Positions 15,178 to 21,045 of a DNA stretch of 21,045 bases are shown here, piece after piece; position 1 is the first letter of the stretch; each line of letters begins with the position of its first letter. Origin of the DNA: Thermoplasmatales archaeon UBA509 (GTDB taxonomy: Archaea; Thermoplasmatota; Thermoplasmata; Thermoplasmatales; Thermoplasmataceae). Made by a program: the position numbers and the translations under genes. The stretch lies in NCBI GenBank assembly GCA_002498845.1, contig DAJC01000050.1, forward strand, positions 1 to 21,045. The letters are read 5' to 3'. The notes under the pieces are model-generated. The model worked only from the letters and a program-made list of their open reading frames with translations, had not been told where the DNA came from and ran no database searches.

Positions 15178-16385
15178 GGTGCCTCCGTTGACTTTGAATA
15201 CAGAAGGGATAGCACCTTCTGGGTCATCTGGGGCTTGGAGAGTATTCCCTGATCCTCATGATCATTGGGCCTGATGAAAATGTAATGGTTGCTCACCGTT
15301 CCGAATGGCCCGGATCCACGTGATATGCTGTTGTAAACCACAAGGTCCGGCCTGCTGGAGCTGACTTTTCTGTACACCTGATCCGGAGATACTTCGTCAT
15401 CCAGCTTGAAGGCCACGAGCCTGCCGCCGTGCTTCTTCCTTATGCGATCAAGAAGCTTCTCCCTGGGAATCAGGGTTACTGTAGCGCTTCTGTCTCCAGG
15501 CATCTTGCTCCCTGACTTCTCCTTCACAATGAAGTCAGAAAGCGAAGCGCAGTTGATGACCACATCGAAATTCCTCTTTGACAGGATACTGTCCACTTCT
15601 GCTTCGAATTCCTCCATCTTCACTGCATGAATGTACTCAGCGTATTCCGGAACGCGATATTCGGTGTTGCCTATCATAACTATGCTTGCTGCGCCAAGCC
15701 TGAAAGCATTCACTGCAAACCATGACAGTGTGAAGCCGCTACCTAGATTGGAAACTGCCCTTACAGGATCAATCATCTCCTCCCCTCTTCCGCCGATTAT
15801 GAGCACACTCTTTCCACGCAGGGTCTTTCCGTGGAATAGCCTGCATACATGGTCTATTATGAGGTCATTTTCGGAGATCTTTGCCTTTTCTTCCGATATT
15901 CTGGGTGGAATTATCTGTACTCCAGCATCTTCCAGTGCCTGCAGGTTCCTGTGGTTTATGGGATTCACCATCATGCCTTCATGCATTGCCGGGCAAATGC
16001 ACACAGGGTTTCCGTTGCCAATGGCGAATGAAAAGAAAAGTGATGGCACATCATCAGAAATGCCGTTTGCAATCTTACCCACTGTGTTGTGCGATGCCGG
16101 GCAAATGAGAAGTGCCGTATCACCTGCGTGGCCAATGAAGAGGCTGATATGCTCTATATTCCCGCCTACAGCAGTCACAACGTCGTTTTCTGACGCCCAC
16201 TGGAATATGGTGGGACTTATCATGGAAGCAGCCTCCTTTGACATTCCCACTATCACCCTTGCACCCTCGCGGCGAAGGTCCCTCACAAGGTCCGGCATCC
16301 TGTAAAGTGAAATGCTGGCAGTGACCGTCAGTATGACCGTCTTTCCAGCAAGCATGCCCTCAAATCTGTTCTCATCTATATCCAT
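15174..16385 (-). CDS. coaBC: Phosphopantothenoylcysteine decarboxylase / phosphopantothenate-cysteine ligase (CoaBC)
   Basis: A bifunctional coenzyme A biosynthesis enzyme of about 403 residues. The N-terminal flavoprotein half (CoaC) has the ITASIS-like nucleotide loop (TVTASISLYRMPDL), catalytic-type His in EHISLFIGHAGD, HNTVGKIANGISDD and the PAMHEGM substrate clamp. The C-terminal half (CoaB) has GGRGEEMIDPVRAVSNLGSG and a SDFIVKEKSGSKM segment of the ligase active site. The ATG at 16385 is chosen because GGCGGT lies just upstream and a TATA element predicts initiation near 16408. An in-frame ATG at 16418 would precede that site. CoaBC makes 4'-phosphopantetheine from 4'-phosphopantothenate. 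The nitrilase gene overlaps its stop (ATGA). Confidence 0.93.
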   Translation of the reverse strand: MDIDENRFEGMLAGKTVILTVTASISLYRMPDLVRDLRREGARVIVGMSKEAASMISPTIFQWASENDVVTAVGGNIEHISLFIGHAGDTALLICPASHNTVGKIANGISDDVPSLFFSFAIGNGNPVCICPAMHEGMMVNPINHRNLQALEDAGVQIIPPRISEEKAKISENDLIIDHVCRLFHGKTLRGKSVLIIGGRGEEMIDPVRAVSNLGSGFTLSWFAVNAFRLGAASIVMIGNTEYRVPEYAEYIHAVKMEEFEAEVDSILSKRNFDVVINCASLSDFIVKEKSGSKMPGDRSATVTLIPREKLLDRIRKKHGGRLVAFKLDDEVSPDQVYRKVSSSRPDLVVYNSISRGSGPFGTVSNHYIFIRPNDHEDQGILSKPQMTQKVLSLLYSKSTEAP

Positions 16386-16427
16386 TTTTACCGCCGTCCC
16401 GGCATTCCAGCAGAGCATTCCCGGGTT

Positions 16428-16437
16428 GTATTATCTG
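16428..16437 (-). promoter_or_regulatory. TATA-like promoter of coaBC
   Basis: The minus strand reads cagataatac centred near 16432, about 47 bp before the ATG at 16385. It implies a leader of roughly 23 nt that contains the GGCGGT ribosome-binding site. Confidence 0.4.
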
Positions 16438-16536
16438 CATCATATGGCAGCATCCTTTATCCTGATATTCCATGCCATTTGTATTCATCGCAGCGCTTAA
16501 ATTCTACCACATCACCCAGGATTCATGTAACAGGTT

Positions 16537-16935
16537 TCATACATGGCCGAAAATATACCAGGTCCCTGAGGCGTCGGCACAGAGTTTTCCTTCAGAATCA
16601 GTGATCTCCATGCGGGCAAAGGCTATGTTCCTGCCTTTCCTGACAACATCGGCAGTTACCTTCAGCGGCCCCTTGTCTATTTTTCTTATGAAGTTGGTGT
16701 TCAGGTTCACCGTGACCTGGTTTGATCCCTCAACCAGTGTGAAAACAGCCATTCCACCGGCTGCATCCAGTAGTGTCATGGTGGCCCCTCCGTTGGCAAT
16801 GTCGCCGATCCTCATCATGTTCTTCATCAGAGGAACCCGGAACTCAACATGACCCTGATGTGCCTCAACAACCTCGATCTGCATGTTTGCCAGGTAATTG
16901 TCCATTTTCAGTATCTGTGATATTTCATCGATCAT
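16537..16935 (-). CDS. Hotdog-fold thioesterase (PaaI/DUF4442-like)
   Basis: A single hotdog domain of about 132 residues. Family features are the GDIANGGATMTLLDAAGGMAV helix entry (catalytic acidic Asp in LLDAAGG), strands VTVNLNTNFIRKI and LKVTADVVRKGRNIAFARMEI, and the end LCADASGTWYI. Such proteins hydrolyse acyl-CoA thioesters, aromatic or aliphatic, as dimers of dimers. The ATG at 16935 lies about 3 nt after the start predicted from an AT-rich element near 16963, so it is preferred to the TTG at 16944, which adds three residues. It is a single gene; substrate is unknown. It could serve acyl-CoA turnover alongside the acyl-CoA dehydrogenase, but they are not linked. Confidence 0.88.
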   Translation of the reverse strand: MIDEISQILKMDNYLANMQIEVVEAHQGHVEFRVPLMKNMMRIGDIANGGATMTLLDAAGGMAVFTLVEGSNQVTVNLNTNFIRKIDKGPLKVTADVVRKGRNIAFARMEITDSEGKLCADASGTWYIFGHV

Positions 16936-17020
16936 CAGTTCCAATCAGTGCTGTGCTGTTCTTATTATTTACGCTCCATATGCAGTGAACGCCTGTTTTT
17001 GAGAGATAAATAGTTATGAC

Positions 17021-17138
17021 AGCCACATTTGTAAATGATTTATAAATAGAACAATATTTTCATAGAATCAGGTAAATATTGATAGCGCAATAATTGCGAC
17101 CTTAGAAAATCATATAAACAAATAACACATTATTAGCT
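17021..17138 (+). promoter_or_regulatory. Control region of the TrmB-like gene: two TATA elements and dyads
   Basis: The proximal TATA element catataaa (17111-17118) is about 24 bp before the ATG at 17139, giving a leaderless message. Just upstream lies a perfect 13-bp dyad cgcaataattgcg (17086-17098). Further up are two near-identical palindromic decamers, ATTTGTAAAT (17027-17036) and ATTTATAAAT (17038-17047), spaced 11 bp centre to centre. The second is itself a good TATA box and could be a distal or divergent promoter. The position suits autoregulation by the product, but binding is inferred. Confidence 0.55.
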
Positions 17139-17855
17139 ATGGAAGCTAATGCTGAGCAACTCAGCAAGATAGCGGAAATGCTGAAACTGCTGGGTTTGTC
17201 ATCGTACGAGGCACAGGGATTCGCCGCCCTGGTCTACCATGGCGTCGCCAATGCCGATACTGTGGCAGACACTGCCAAAATACCCAGGACATCGGCATAC
17301 AAGGTCATGGAATCGCTGGTGCAGAAGGGTTTTGCCAAGGAAACAGAGGGAAGGCCCCGGATGTTCAAGCCCGAAGACATGGGAAAGATAAGGTCGGATT
17401 TCCAGGAAAGATTTGACAGCCTGTTCAGGAAACTCAAGGAGATACAGGACATGGTCCCGTCCAAGGGCGATCCCCAGTTAGTTTACACAATCTACGGAAA
17501 CCAGCGGGTCATGAGCAAGCTTGCGGAGATGATAAACCTGACAGAAAGGGAGATCCTCATCTGCACTCCCAAGGTCAGGGAGATCCGCACTGAACTGAAG
17601 AAAAACCTTGACAACGCAATAAAAAGGGGAGTCAAGGTAATCTTCGTTACCCCGCCCAATAAGAGAATTCCTCCCAATACGGTTGTCTACAGGAAGGAGG
17701 GCCTCATAGCCACGGACGTTGCAAGCGACCAGGTGCGTGCAATGCTGGCTGGCCCTGAACTTGATGCCTGCGGCTATACGGACAATCCGGCACTGGCACT
17801 TCATGTTTACCAGTTCATCAACATGATGATCGAGAGCGACAAACAGTTGAGGTAG
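17139..17855 (+). CDS. TrmB-family transcriptional regulator
   Basis: A 238-residue regulator. Residues about 8-75 form a winged helix-turn-helix of the TrmB type (AEMLKLLGLSSYEAQGFAAL, then IPRTSAYKVMESLVQKGFAKE). A short coiled linker (about 82-105) follows. Residues about 113-235 form a phospholipase-D-like sensor domain seen in TrmB relatives (LVYTIYGNQRVMSKLAEMI, EILICTPK, GVKVIFVTPPN). In characterised TrmB proteins the C-terminal part binds sugars; here the ligand is unknown and no sugar transporter gene is adjacent. It is followed after 9 bp by endonuclease IV, so it may control itself and the repair gene. The transcript appears leaderless. Confidence 0.85.
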   Translation: MEANAEQLSKIAEMLKLLGLSSYEAQGFAALVYHGVANADTVADTAKIPRTSAYKVMESLVQKGFAKETEGRPRMFKPEDMGKIRSDFQERFDSLFRKLKEIQDMVPSKGDPQLVYTIYGNQRVMSKLAEMINLTEREILICTPKVREIRTELKKNLDNAIKRGVKVIFVTPPNKRIPPNTVVYRKEGLIATDVASDQVRAMLAGPELDACGYTDNPALALHVYQFINMMIESDKQLR

Positions 17856-17864
17856 GTTTTCATT

Positions 17865-18728
17865 TTGGCCATCACTGACGAACTTAAACTGGGAGGACAC
17901 ATTTCCACAGCTGGAGGAGTGCATCTTGCACCTGAAAGGGCGTCGCGCTTCGGCTTCCGAACATTCCAGATATTTTCCAAGAACCAGATGCAGTGGAACG
18001 CCAGGCCTCTTCCAGCAGAGGAAATTGAAAGCTTCCGGCATGGAGTTTCCCAATATCACATGTGCGGGATAATGATACACGCTTCATACCTTCTCAACAT
18101 GGGAACAGCCAGCCCTGAGCTCAGGAAAAAGGCTACCGATGCCTTCACCATTGAAATCCAGAGGGCTGATCTGCTTGGGGTAGATTATCTCACATTCCAT
18201 CCCGGATCCGCTTCAGGTTCTACACCAAAAGAGGCCATCGACAGCGTCCGGCGGAACCTCAACAGCGTTATGTCTGAGGACCAGAAATGCACGATCCTCC
18301 TGGAAAATGCTGCAGGACAGGGAAGTACCATTGGAAGATCGTTTGAGGAAATAGCCGAAATGATGGATGGTCTTCAGTTTCCGGCTAAAGCAGGAGTATG
18401 CCTCGACACATGCCACACATGGGCTGCAGGATATGATATAGTTTCTCCGGAGGGATACATGGAAACAATGGATCAATTCGAGAGCACAATTGGCCTCAGC
18501 AAGCTGAAAGGCATCCACCTCAACGATTCAAAGAAAGACAGAGGCAGTCATCTTGACAGGCACGAGCAGATTGGCCGCGGCACCATAGGTGCCAAGGGCA
18601 TTGGCAATTTCATAAATGACAGAAGGCTTGAACACACTCCCATGATACTTGAGACTCCGCTAGGCGAGACCGGATATGAAGCTGATCTGCAGGTCATAAA
18701 ATCCATAAGGGGAATGAATTCCGCTTGA
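17865..18728 (+). CDS. nfo: Endonuclease IV (AP endonuclease)
   Basis: A 287-residue TIM-barrel repair enzyme that cuts the backbone 5' of abasic sites in base excision repair. All trinuclear zinc-site motifs are visible: MIHASYLLNMG, TFHPGS, ILLENAAGQG, CLDTCHTWAAGYD, IHLNDSKKDRGSHLDRHEQI and ILETP. The N-terminus KLGGHISTAGGV is family-typical. The start is TTG at 17865, set by the family N-terminus; no ATG is available nearby. A GAGGT lies about 11 nt upstream, across the stop of the regulator gene. It is the middle gene of a probable plus-strand operon and overlaps the next gene by TTGA. Confidence 0.96.
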   Translation: MAITDELKLGGHISTAGGVHLAPERASRFGFRTFQIFSKNQMQWNARPLPAEEIESFRHGVSQYHMCGIMIHASYLLNMGTASPELRKKATDAFTIEIQRADLLGVDYLTFHPGSASGSTPKEAIDSVRRNLNSVMSEDQKCTILLENAAGQGSTIGRSFEEIAEMMDGLQFPAKAGVCLDTCHTWAAGYDIVSPEGYMETMDQFESTIGLSKLKGIHLNDSKKDRGSHLDRHEQIGRGTIGAKGIGNFINDRRLEHTPMILETPLGETGYEADLQVIKSIRGMNSA

Positions 18729-19936
18729 ATCTCATTCCATTTCGCCCGCTTGTTTACAGGGGTGATCTTGAAGGAACCACTTCCCCTCCGGTGGACATAA
18801 TCTCGCAGGATCATGAGGCGAGGCTCAAGTCCAGTCCCTTCAACATAACCCACATAACCATGCCGCGCCACGGAATCCTTGAGAATGCACTTGGCACCCT
18901 GGCACAGTGGAGGAAGGATGGAGTTTTAGAAACTTTTGGCAGCGATTGCCTCATCATACTGGACCAGGAAATACATGTAGGGGGGCGCCGCATATCAAGG
19001 ATTGGAATAATTTCCCCGGTGGAGACATCGCCGGAGAGGAAGGATGTCCTGGCACATGAGGAAACATTTCCATGGGCTGTGGAGGAAAGAAGAAAACTTA
19101 TGGAGAAGACATCCTGCCAGCTGGAACCAATTTTCCTGACAGTAAACGGCACCAGTTTCGAGCGGATTCTCAGGGCCGCCGTAAGGCAGATGTCCCCGGC
19201 AAAGACCTTCCAGGAGCCGGATGGGGTGGCAAATTCAGTGTATTTCCTGACTGATCCGCGATCAATAGAGAGCATCAGGCAGTCACTGCAGAGAGAGAAT
19301 GCAGTTGTCGCCGATGGCCATCACAGGCTGCAGGCAACAAGGAATCTTTACCTTGAAAGCAACGGCGAAAACAGGGATTTCTGGAAATTCACCATGGCGT
19401 ATGTTACATCGCTTCAGAGTGATTCCCTCCTGATTGGGGGGATTCATAGAGTTGTAAGCAGGGAGTTTGAGATTTCAGCATTTATGGAGAGCATCCGTGA
19501 ATATTTCGATGTCAGGGAGATGAATGGGGATCATGGCCAGGAATCAATAGTCCTGTACGACGGAAAATATCATTCCATATCCCCAAAGCCAATTGCCTTT
19601 GATGCAATCGGGTGCAGCAAGAAGTACAAGTATGCCGGGGATCCGTCCCTGGTGAGCAACCTCATACTAAGGCAGATAATGGGAATGACCCAGAAGGACC
19701 TCTCAACAAAGGTTCTTTACACGCACAACAGGGTCATTGCAGTGGACGAGGTTGACAGCGGCAGATCAGGTTTTTCATTCCTCATGCCTGAGTGGAACAA
19801 ATCTGTCTTCATATCCATGATAGAGGATGGCCGACTGCTCCCACAGAAGTCCACATACTTCTATCCAAAGGTGCCCTCCGGCATTGCCCTCTACTGCAGT
19901 GATTCAATCCGGATTTCAGGCAGGAACTTACAGTAG
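18725..19936 (+). CDS. DUF1015 family protein
   Basis: A 403-residue protein of the DUF1015 family, found in archaea and bacteria without a firmly established activity. Signature elements are the N-terminal IPFRPLVYRGDLEG and PPVDIIS, the central VADGHHRLQATRN (DGHHR at 197-201) and the C-terminal KSTYFYPKVPSG (375-386). The conserved His/Arg block suggests an enzyme with a phosphorylated or nucleotide substrate, but this is inference. In some bacteria homologues lie near serine biosynthesis genes; no such gene is nearby here. The TTG start overlaps the nfo stop (TTGA), which implies translational coupling. There are no membrane segments. Confidence 0.88.
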   Translation: MNLIPFRPLVYRGDLEGTTSPPVDIISQDHEARLKSSPFNITHITMPRHGILENALGTLAQWRKDGVLETFGSDCLIILDQEIHVGGRRISRIGIISPVETSPERKDVLAHEETFPWAVEERRKLMEKTSCQLEPIFLTVNGTSFERILRAAVRQMSPAKTFQEPDGVANSVYFLTDPRSIESIRQSLQRENAVVADGHHRLQATRNLYLESNGENRDFWKFTMAYVTSLQSDSLLIGGIHRVVSREFEISAFMESIREYFDVREMNGDHGQESIVLYDGKYHSISPKPIAFDAIGCSKKYKYAGDPSLVSNLILRQIMGMTQKDLSTKVLYTHNRVIAVDEVDSGRSGFSFLMPEWNKSVFISMIEDGRLLPQKSTYFYPKVPSGIALYCSDSIRISGRNLQ

Positions 19937-19940
19937 TATA

Positions 19941-19983
19941 TTTTTATACCATGCGAAATATTGCATCATGACAGAATAGCTTT
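19941..19983 (+). promoter_or_regulatory. Promoter and short leader with a three-codon ORF
   Basis: A TATA box, tttttatac (19941-19949), predicts transcription from about 19970. Right there lies an ATG (19968) that opens only three codons before TAG, followed four bases later by the ATG of the membrane protein at 19984. No Shine-Dalgarno precedes that ATG. Start-site mapping would show whether the minimal ORF is in the message. Confidence 0.4.
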
Positions 19984-20553
19984 ATGATAAACATCACGCA
20001 GTTGTCTGAAACCATTGAAAGCATAGCCTACTCAATAATATTCAGGTACAAGGACATCTTCTTCAGCGCATTTGTTGCCATATTCGTTGGCCGCAGGATA
20101 ATAAGGATTTCTCTGGGCGGGAAGTATTCTACAAGGTCACTCATATTCTCGCCCCTGCTTTATCTTGCCTTTACGGGTGCCACATATGTGGGGCTGACCA
20201 CAGTTGAACTGCTTGCCTGTTCCATCGCTTTCGCCCTTGGGCTGGGACTCTCATCACTGTTCAAGGGACAGGTCAAATTCTTCGAGAAGAAGAAAATCCT
20301 TCATTACAGGCGTTCCCCCATAATTGGGCTTGCCTGGACAATAGCCTTCGTGGTGAGGATTTACCTGCTGATCTATTACGATGTTACGGCGGGTTTCTTC
20401 CTGAGCATCATACTTTCATACCTCTCCGGCCTCATACTTGGGGAAGCATTCCAGATAGCAATCCAGAAAAGGATGTTTGAATTCAGCAAAAAGTCCCGGG
20501 AGAATGCACAGATATCAGCCAGGAATCCAGACCAGGATATCAGCAAAGAATGA
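19984..20553 (+). CDS. Five-helix membrane protein of unknown function
   Basis: A 189-residue integral membrane protein with five likely helices near residues 24-42, 52-71, 74-92, 113-132 and 134-156. The loops are basic (KKK-type at 102-104, HYRRSP at 107-112), and a charged C-terminal tail of about 30 residues follows. Arg37-Arg38 at the end of helix 1 and Arg125 within helix 4 are unusual charges. The outline recalls CcdC/DUF1453-type membrane proteins, but similarity is too weak to assign. It has its own TATA box 48 bp after the DUF1015 gene begins its end, so it is a separate transcript. Codon use resembles the neighbours. Confidence 0.7.
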   Translation: MINITQLSETIESIAYSIIFRYKDIFFSAFVAIFVGRRIIRISLGGKYSTRSLIFSPLLYLAFTGATYVGLTTVELLACSIAFALGLGLSSLFKGQVKFFEKKKILHYRRSPIIGLAWTIAFVVRIYLLIYYDVTAGFFLSIILSYLSGLILGEAFQIAIQKRMFEFSKKSRENAQISARNPDQDISKE

Positions 20554-20711
20554 CACCGCCATTTTCTGATTTCGGGCGAAATGGTCTGTGCGTTCAGTGT
20601 TCATAATTGTACGATCATTTCGCGGACTTCACAATGGCATTTGTCACATGGCTGGCATTGAAGCTGCGTTTTCTGCCGGTCCCGATTCATTAACAAATGA
20701 GGTCCAGGAGA
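20554..20711. other. Intergenic stretch, no gene seen
   Basis: These 158 bp lie between the membrane protein stop and the convergent ferredoxin stop. They contain a small inverted repeat, atttcg-gg-cgaaat (20569-20582), which may be a 3'-end hairpin. No coding frame or RNA gene is evident. Confidence 0.45.
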
Positions 20712-20924
20712 TCACTGATTTCTCGGTACAAGCCGTATTGCCCCCTCAGGGCATGCCGTAACACAATCACTGCAGGAGTGGCATCTGTCCAGGCCTGGGG
20801 TGCCGGCAATCCTGTTTCCGTGGGCCTTTGCCTTTATGCGTCCGAGAAAACCCAGATCTGAAATTTCTCCGGATGTTCTGGGTCTGATTTCAAAAACCTC
20901 ATATGGGCAAACTTTCACGATCAT
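20712..20924 (-). CDS. Small 4Fe-4S ferredoxin-type protein
   Basis: A 70-residue protein with a CX2CX2CX3CP iron-sulphur motif (CHSCSDCVTACP, Cys48, Cys51, Cys54, Cys58). One additional Cys6 lies in the N-terminal CPYEVFEIRP. The middle (SDLGFLGRIKAKAHGNR) is basic and unlike the second cluster of a classical 8-Fe ferredoxin, so it probably carries one cluster. It should transfer electrons to an unidentified partner. The ATG at 20924 is the only start; the frame above it has no ATG, GTG or TTG before a stop. The region just upstream contains the 20-bp palindrome of a putative insertion element, so its native promoter may have been displaced. Confidence 0.82.
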   Translation of the reverse strand: MIVKVCPYEVFEIRPRTSGEISDLGFLGRIKAKAHGNRIAGTPGLDRCHSCSDCVTACPEGAIRLVPRNQ

Positions 20925-20936
20925 CTGAGCAGAAAG

Positions 20937-20956
20937 CCTACGGCTTAAGCCGTAGG
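20937..20956. repeat. Perfect 20-bp palindrome
   Basis: The sequence cctacggcttaagccgtagg equals its own reverse complement. As single-stranded DNA or RNA it could fold into an 8-bp stem with a short TTAA-centred loop. It lies 13 bp before the ferredoxin ATG, within its predicted leader, and 70 bp before the putative transposase ATG. Confidence 0.95.
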
Positions 20957-20995
20957 ATGAATGCGAAACCTATATACCTCGCAATGACGTTAAGA

Positions 20996-21045
20996 TTCAA
21001 GCACGAAACTACTCCGGTGAAATCCATGAGGAAGTCGTGCATGAA
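20996..21045 (+). repeat. Inverted repeat spanning the putative transposase start codon
   Basis: Arms at 20996-21006 (ttcaagcacga) and 21035-21045 (tcgtgcatgaa) pair at 10 of 11 positions. The 28-nt loop holds the GGTGA site and the ATG at 21026. In RNA this would place the initiation region in a hairpin loop and the early codons in its stem. Confidence 0.7.
21026..21045 (+). CDS. Start of a putative transposase gene (partial)
   Basis: The ATG at 21026 opens a frame reading MRKSCM and is cut by the window end. A GGTGA Shine-Dalgarno lies 6 nt upstream, and a TATA box about 50 bp upstream leaves a leader of roughly 28 nt. Short basic starts followed by Met-Lys are compatible with IS200-type TnpA, but six residues cannot identify the family. 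The call depends on the adjacent palindrome. Confidence 0.3.

Larger units (their letters stand above)
20935..21045 (+). mobile_element. Probable left end of an IS200/IS605-type element (continues beyond window)
   Basis: A perfect 20-bp palindrome at 20937-20956 (arm cctacggctt) has the look of the subterminal hairpins that Y1 transposases of this family bind. It is followed by a TATA box (cctatatac, about 20969-20977), a GGTGA site (21015-21019) and an ATG at 21026. The ATG opens a frame cut by the window edge. IS200/IS605 elements lack terminal inverted repeats and begin close to such a hairpin. The exact left boundary is not visible, so 20935 is approximate. Solo hairpin elements or the omega-RNA end of a tnpB element inserted the other way are alternatives. 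Confidence 0.45.

Noticed and set aside
15631..16305. 224-codon frame on the plus strand opposite coaBC
   Set aside because: The minus strand has clear CoaBC motifs across the same interval; the plus-strand product has no recognisable domain.
15174..16385. Flavoprotein near ubiD considered as UbiX
   Set aside because: The protein is about 400 residues with a C-terminal CoaB half and the PAMH clamp of CoaC, so it is CoaBC and not a prenyl-FMN synthase.
1..21045. CRISPR array, toxin-antitoxin pair, integrase or phage genes
   Set aside because: No regularly spaced direct repeats, no paired small toxin-like genes and no recombinase or structural phage proteins are visible; the only mobile signal is at the right edge.

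Overview
The window looks like chromosomal DNA of an archaeon of the order Thermoplasmatales, or a close relative. The thermosome gene encodes a protein nearly identical over long stretches to the Thermoplasma beta subunit as I remember it. The other informational genes are archaeal: RNase P protein Pop5, clamp-loader large subunit RfcL, ribosomal protein L15e, 4-demethylwyosine synthase Taw1, and a TrmB-type regulator. Many genes have a TATA box centred about 24 bp before the start codon and no Shine-Dalgarno sequence, so leaderless transcripts appear common. The species cannot be named from sequence alone.

Layout, left to right. 1-2.9 kb is an information-processing block: a possible gene start at the left edge, tRNA-Ser(UGA), rpl15e, then divergently rnp2 (Pop5), which converges on and overlaps rfcL. 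rfcL is the last gene of a three-gene minus-strand operon (acyl-CoA dehydrogenase, OB-fold tRNA-binding protein, rfcL). Next come taw1 and thsB on the minus strand. 7.2-10 kb holds a DUF1805 protein with a Nudix hydrolase, a convergent GHMP kinase, and pyrophosphatase coupled to a small CX4C protein. 10-13.6 kb holds an MFS transporter whose 5' end is frameshifted, then a convergent ubiD-ubiA pair that could prenylate and decarboxylate a quinone precursor. 13.7-16.9 kb holds an alpha/beta hydrolase, a coupled coaBC-nitrilase pair and a hotdog thioesterase. 17-20.6 kb holds a plus-strand run of a TrmB-like regulator, endonuclease IV and a DUF1015 protein, then a separately promoted five-helix membrane protein. 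The right edge holds a small ferredoxin and what looks like the left end of an IS200/IS605-type element with the first codons of a transposase.

Most of the window is ordinary core-genome content, densely packed with ATGA overlaps and convergent 3' overlaps. The points most worth a second look are the single-base lesion at the MFS start (about 10071), the perfect 20-bp palindrome and putative insertion-sequence end (20937-21045), the two-promoter control region with dyads before the TrmB-like gene (17021-17138), the UbiA homologue missing its first motif aspartate, and the coaBC-nitrilase coupling, which suggests a CoA-linked amidase. I found no CRISPR array, no defence island and no clearly new multi-gene system.
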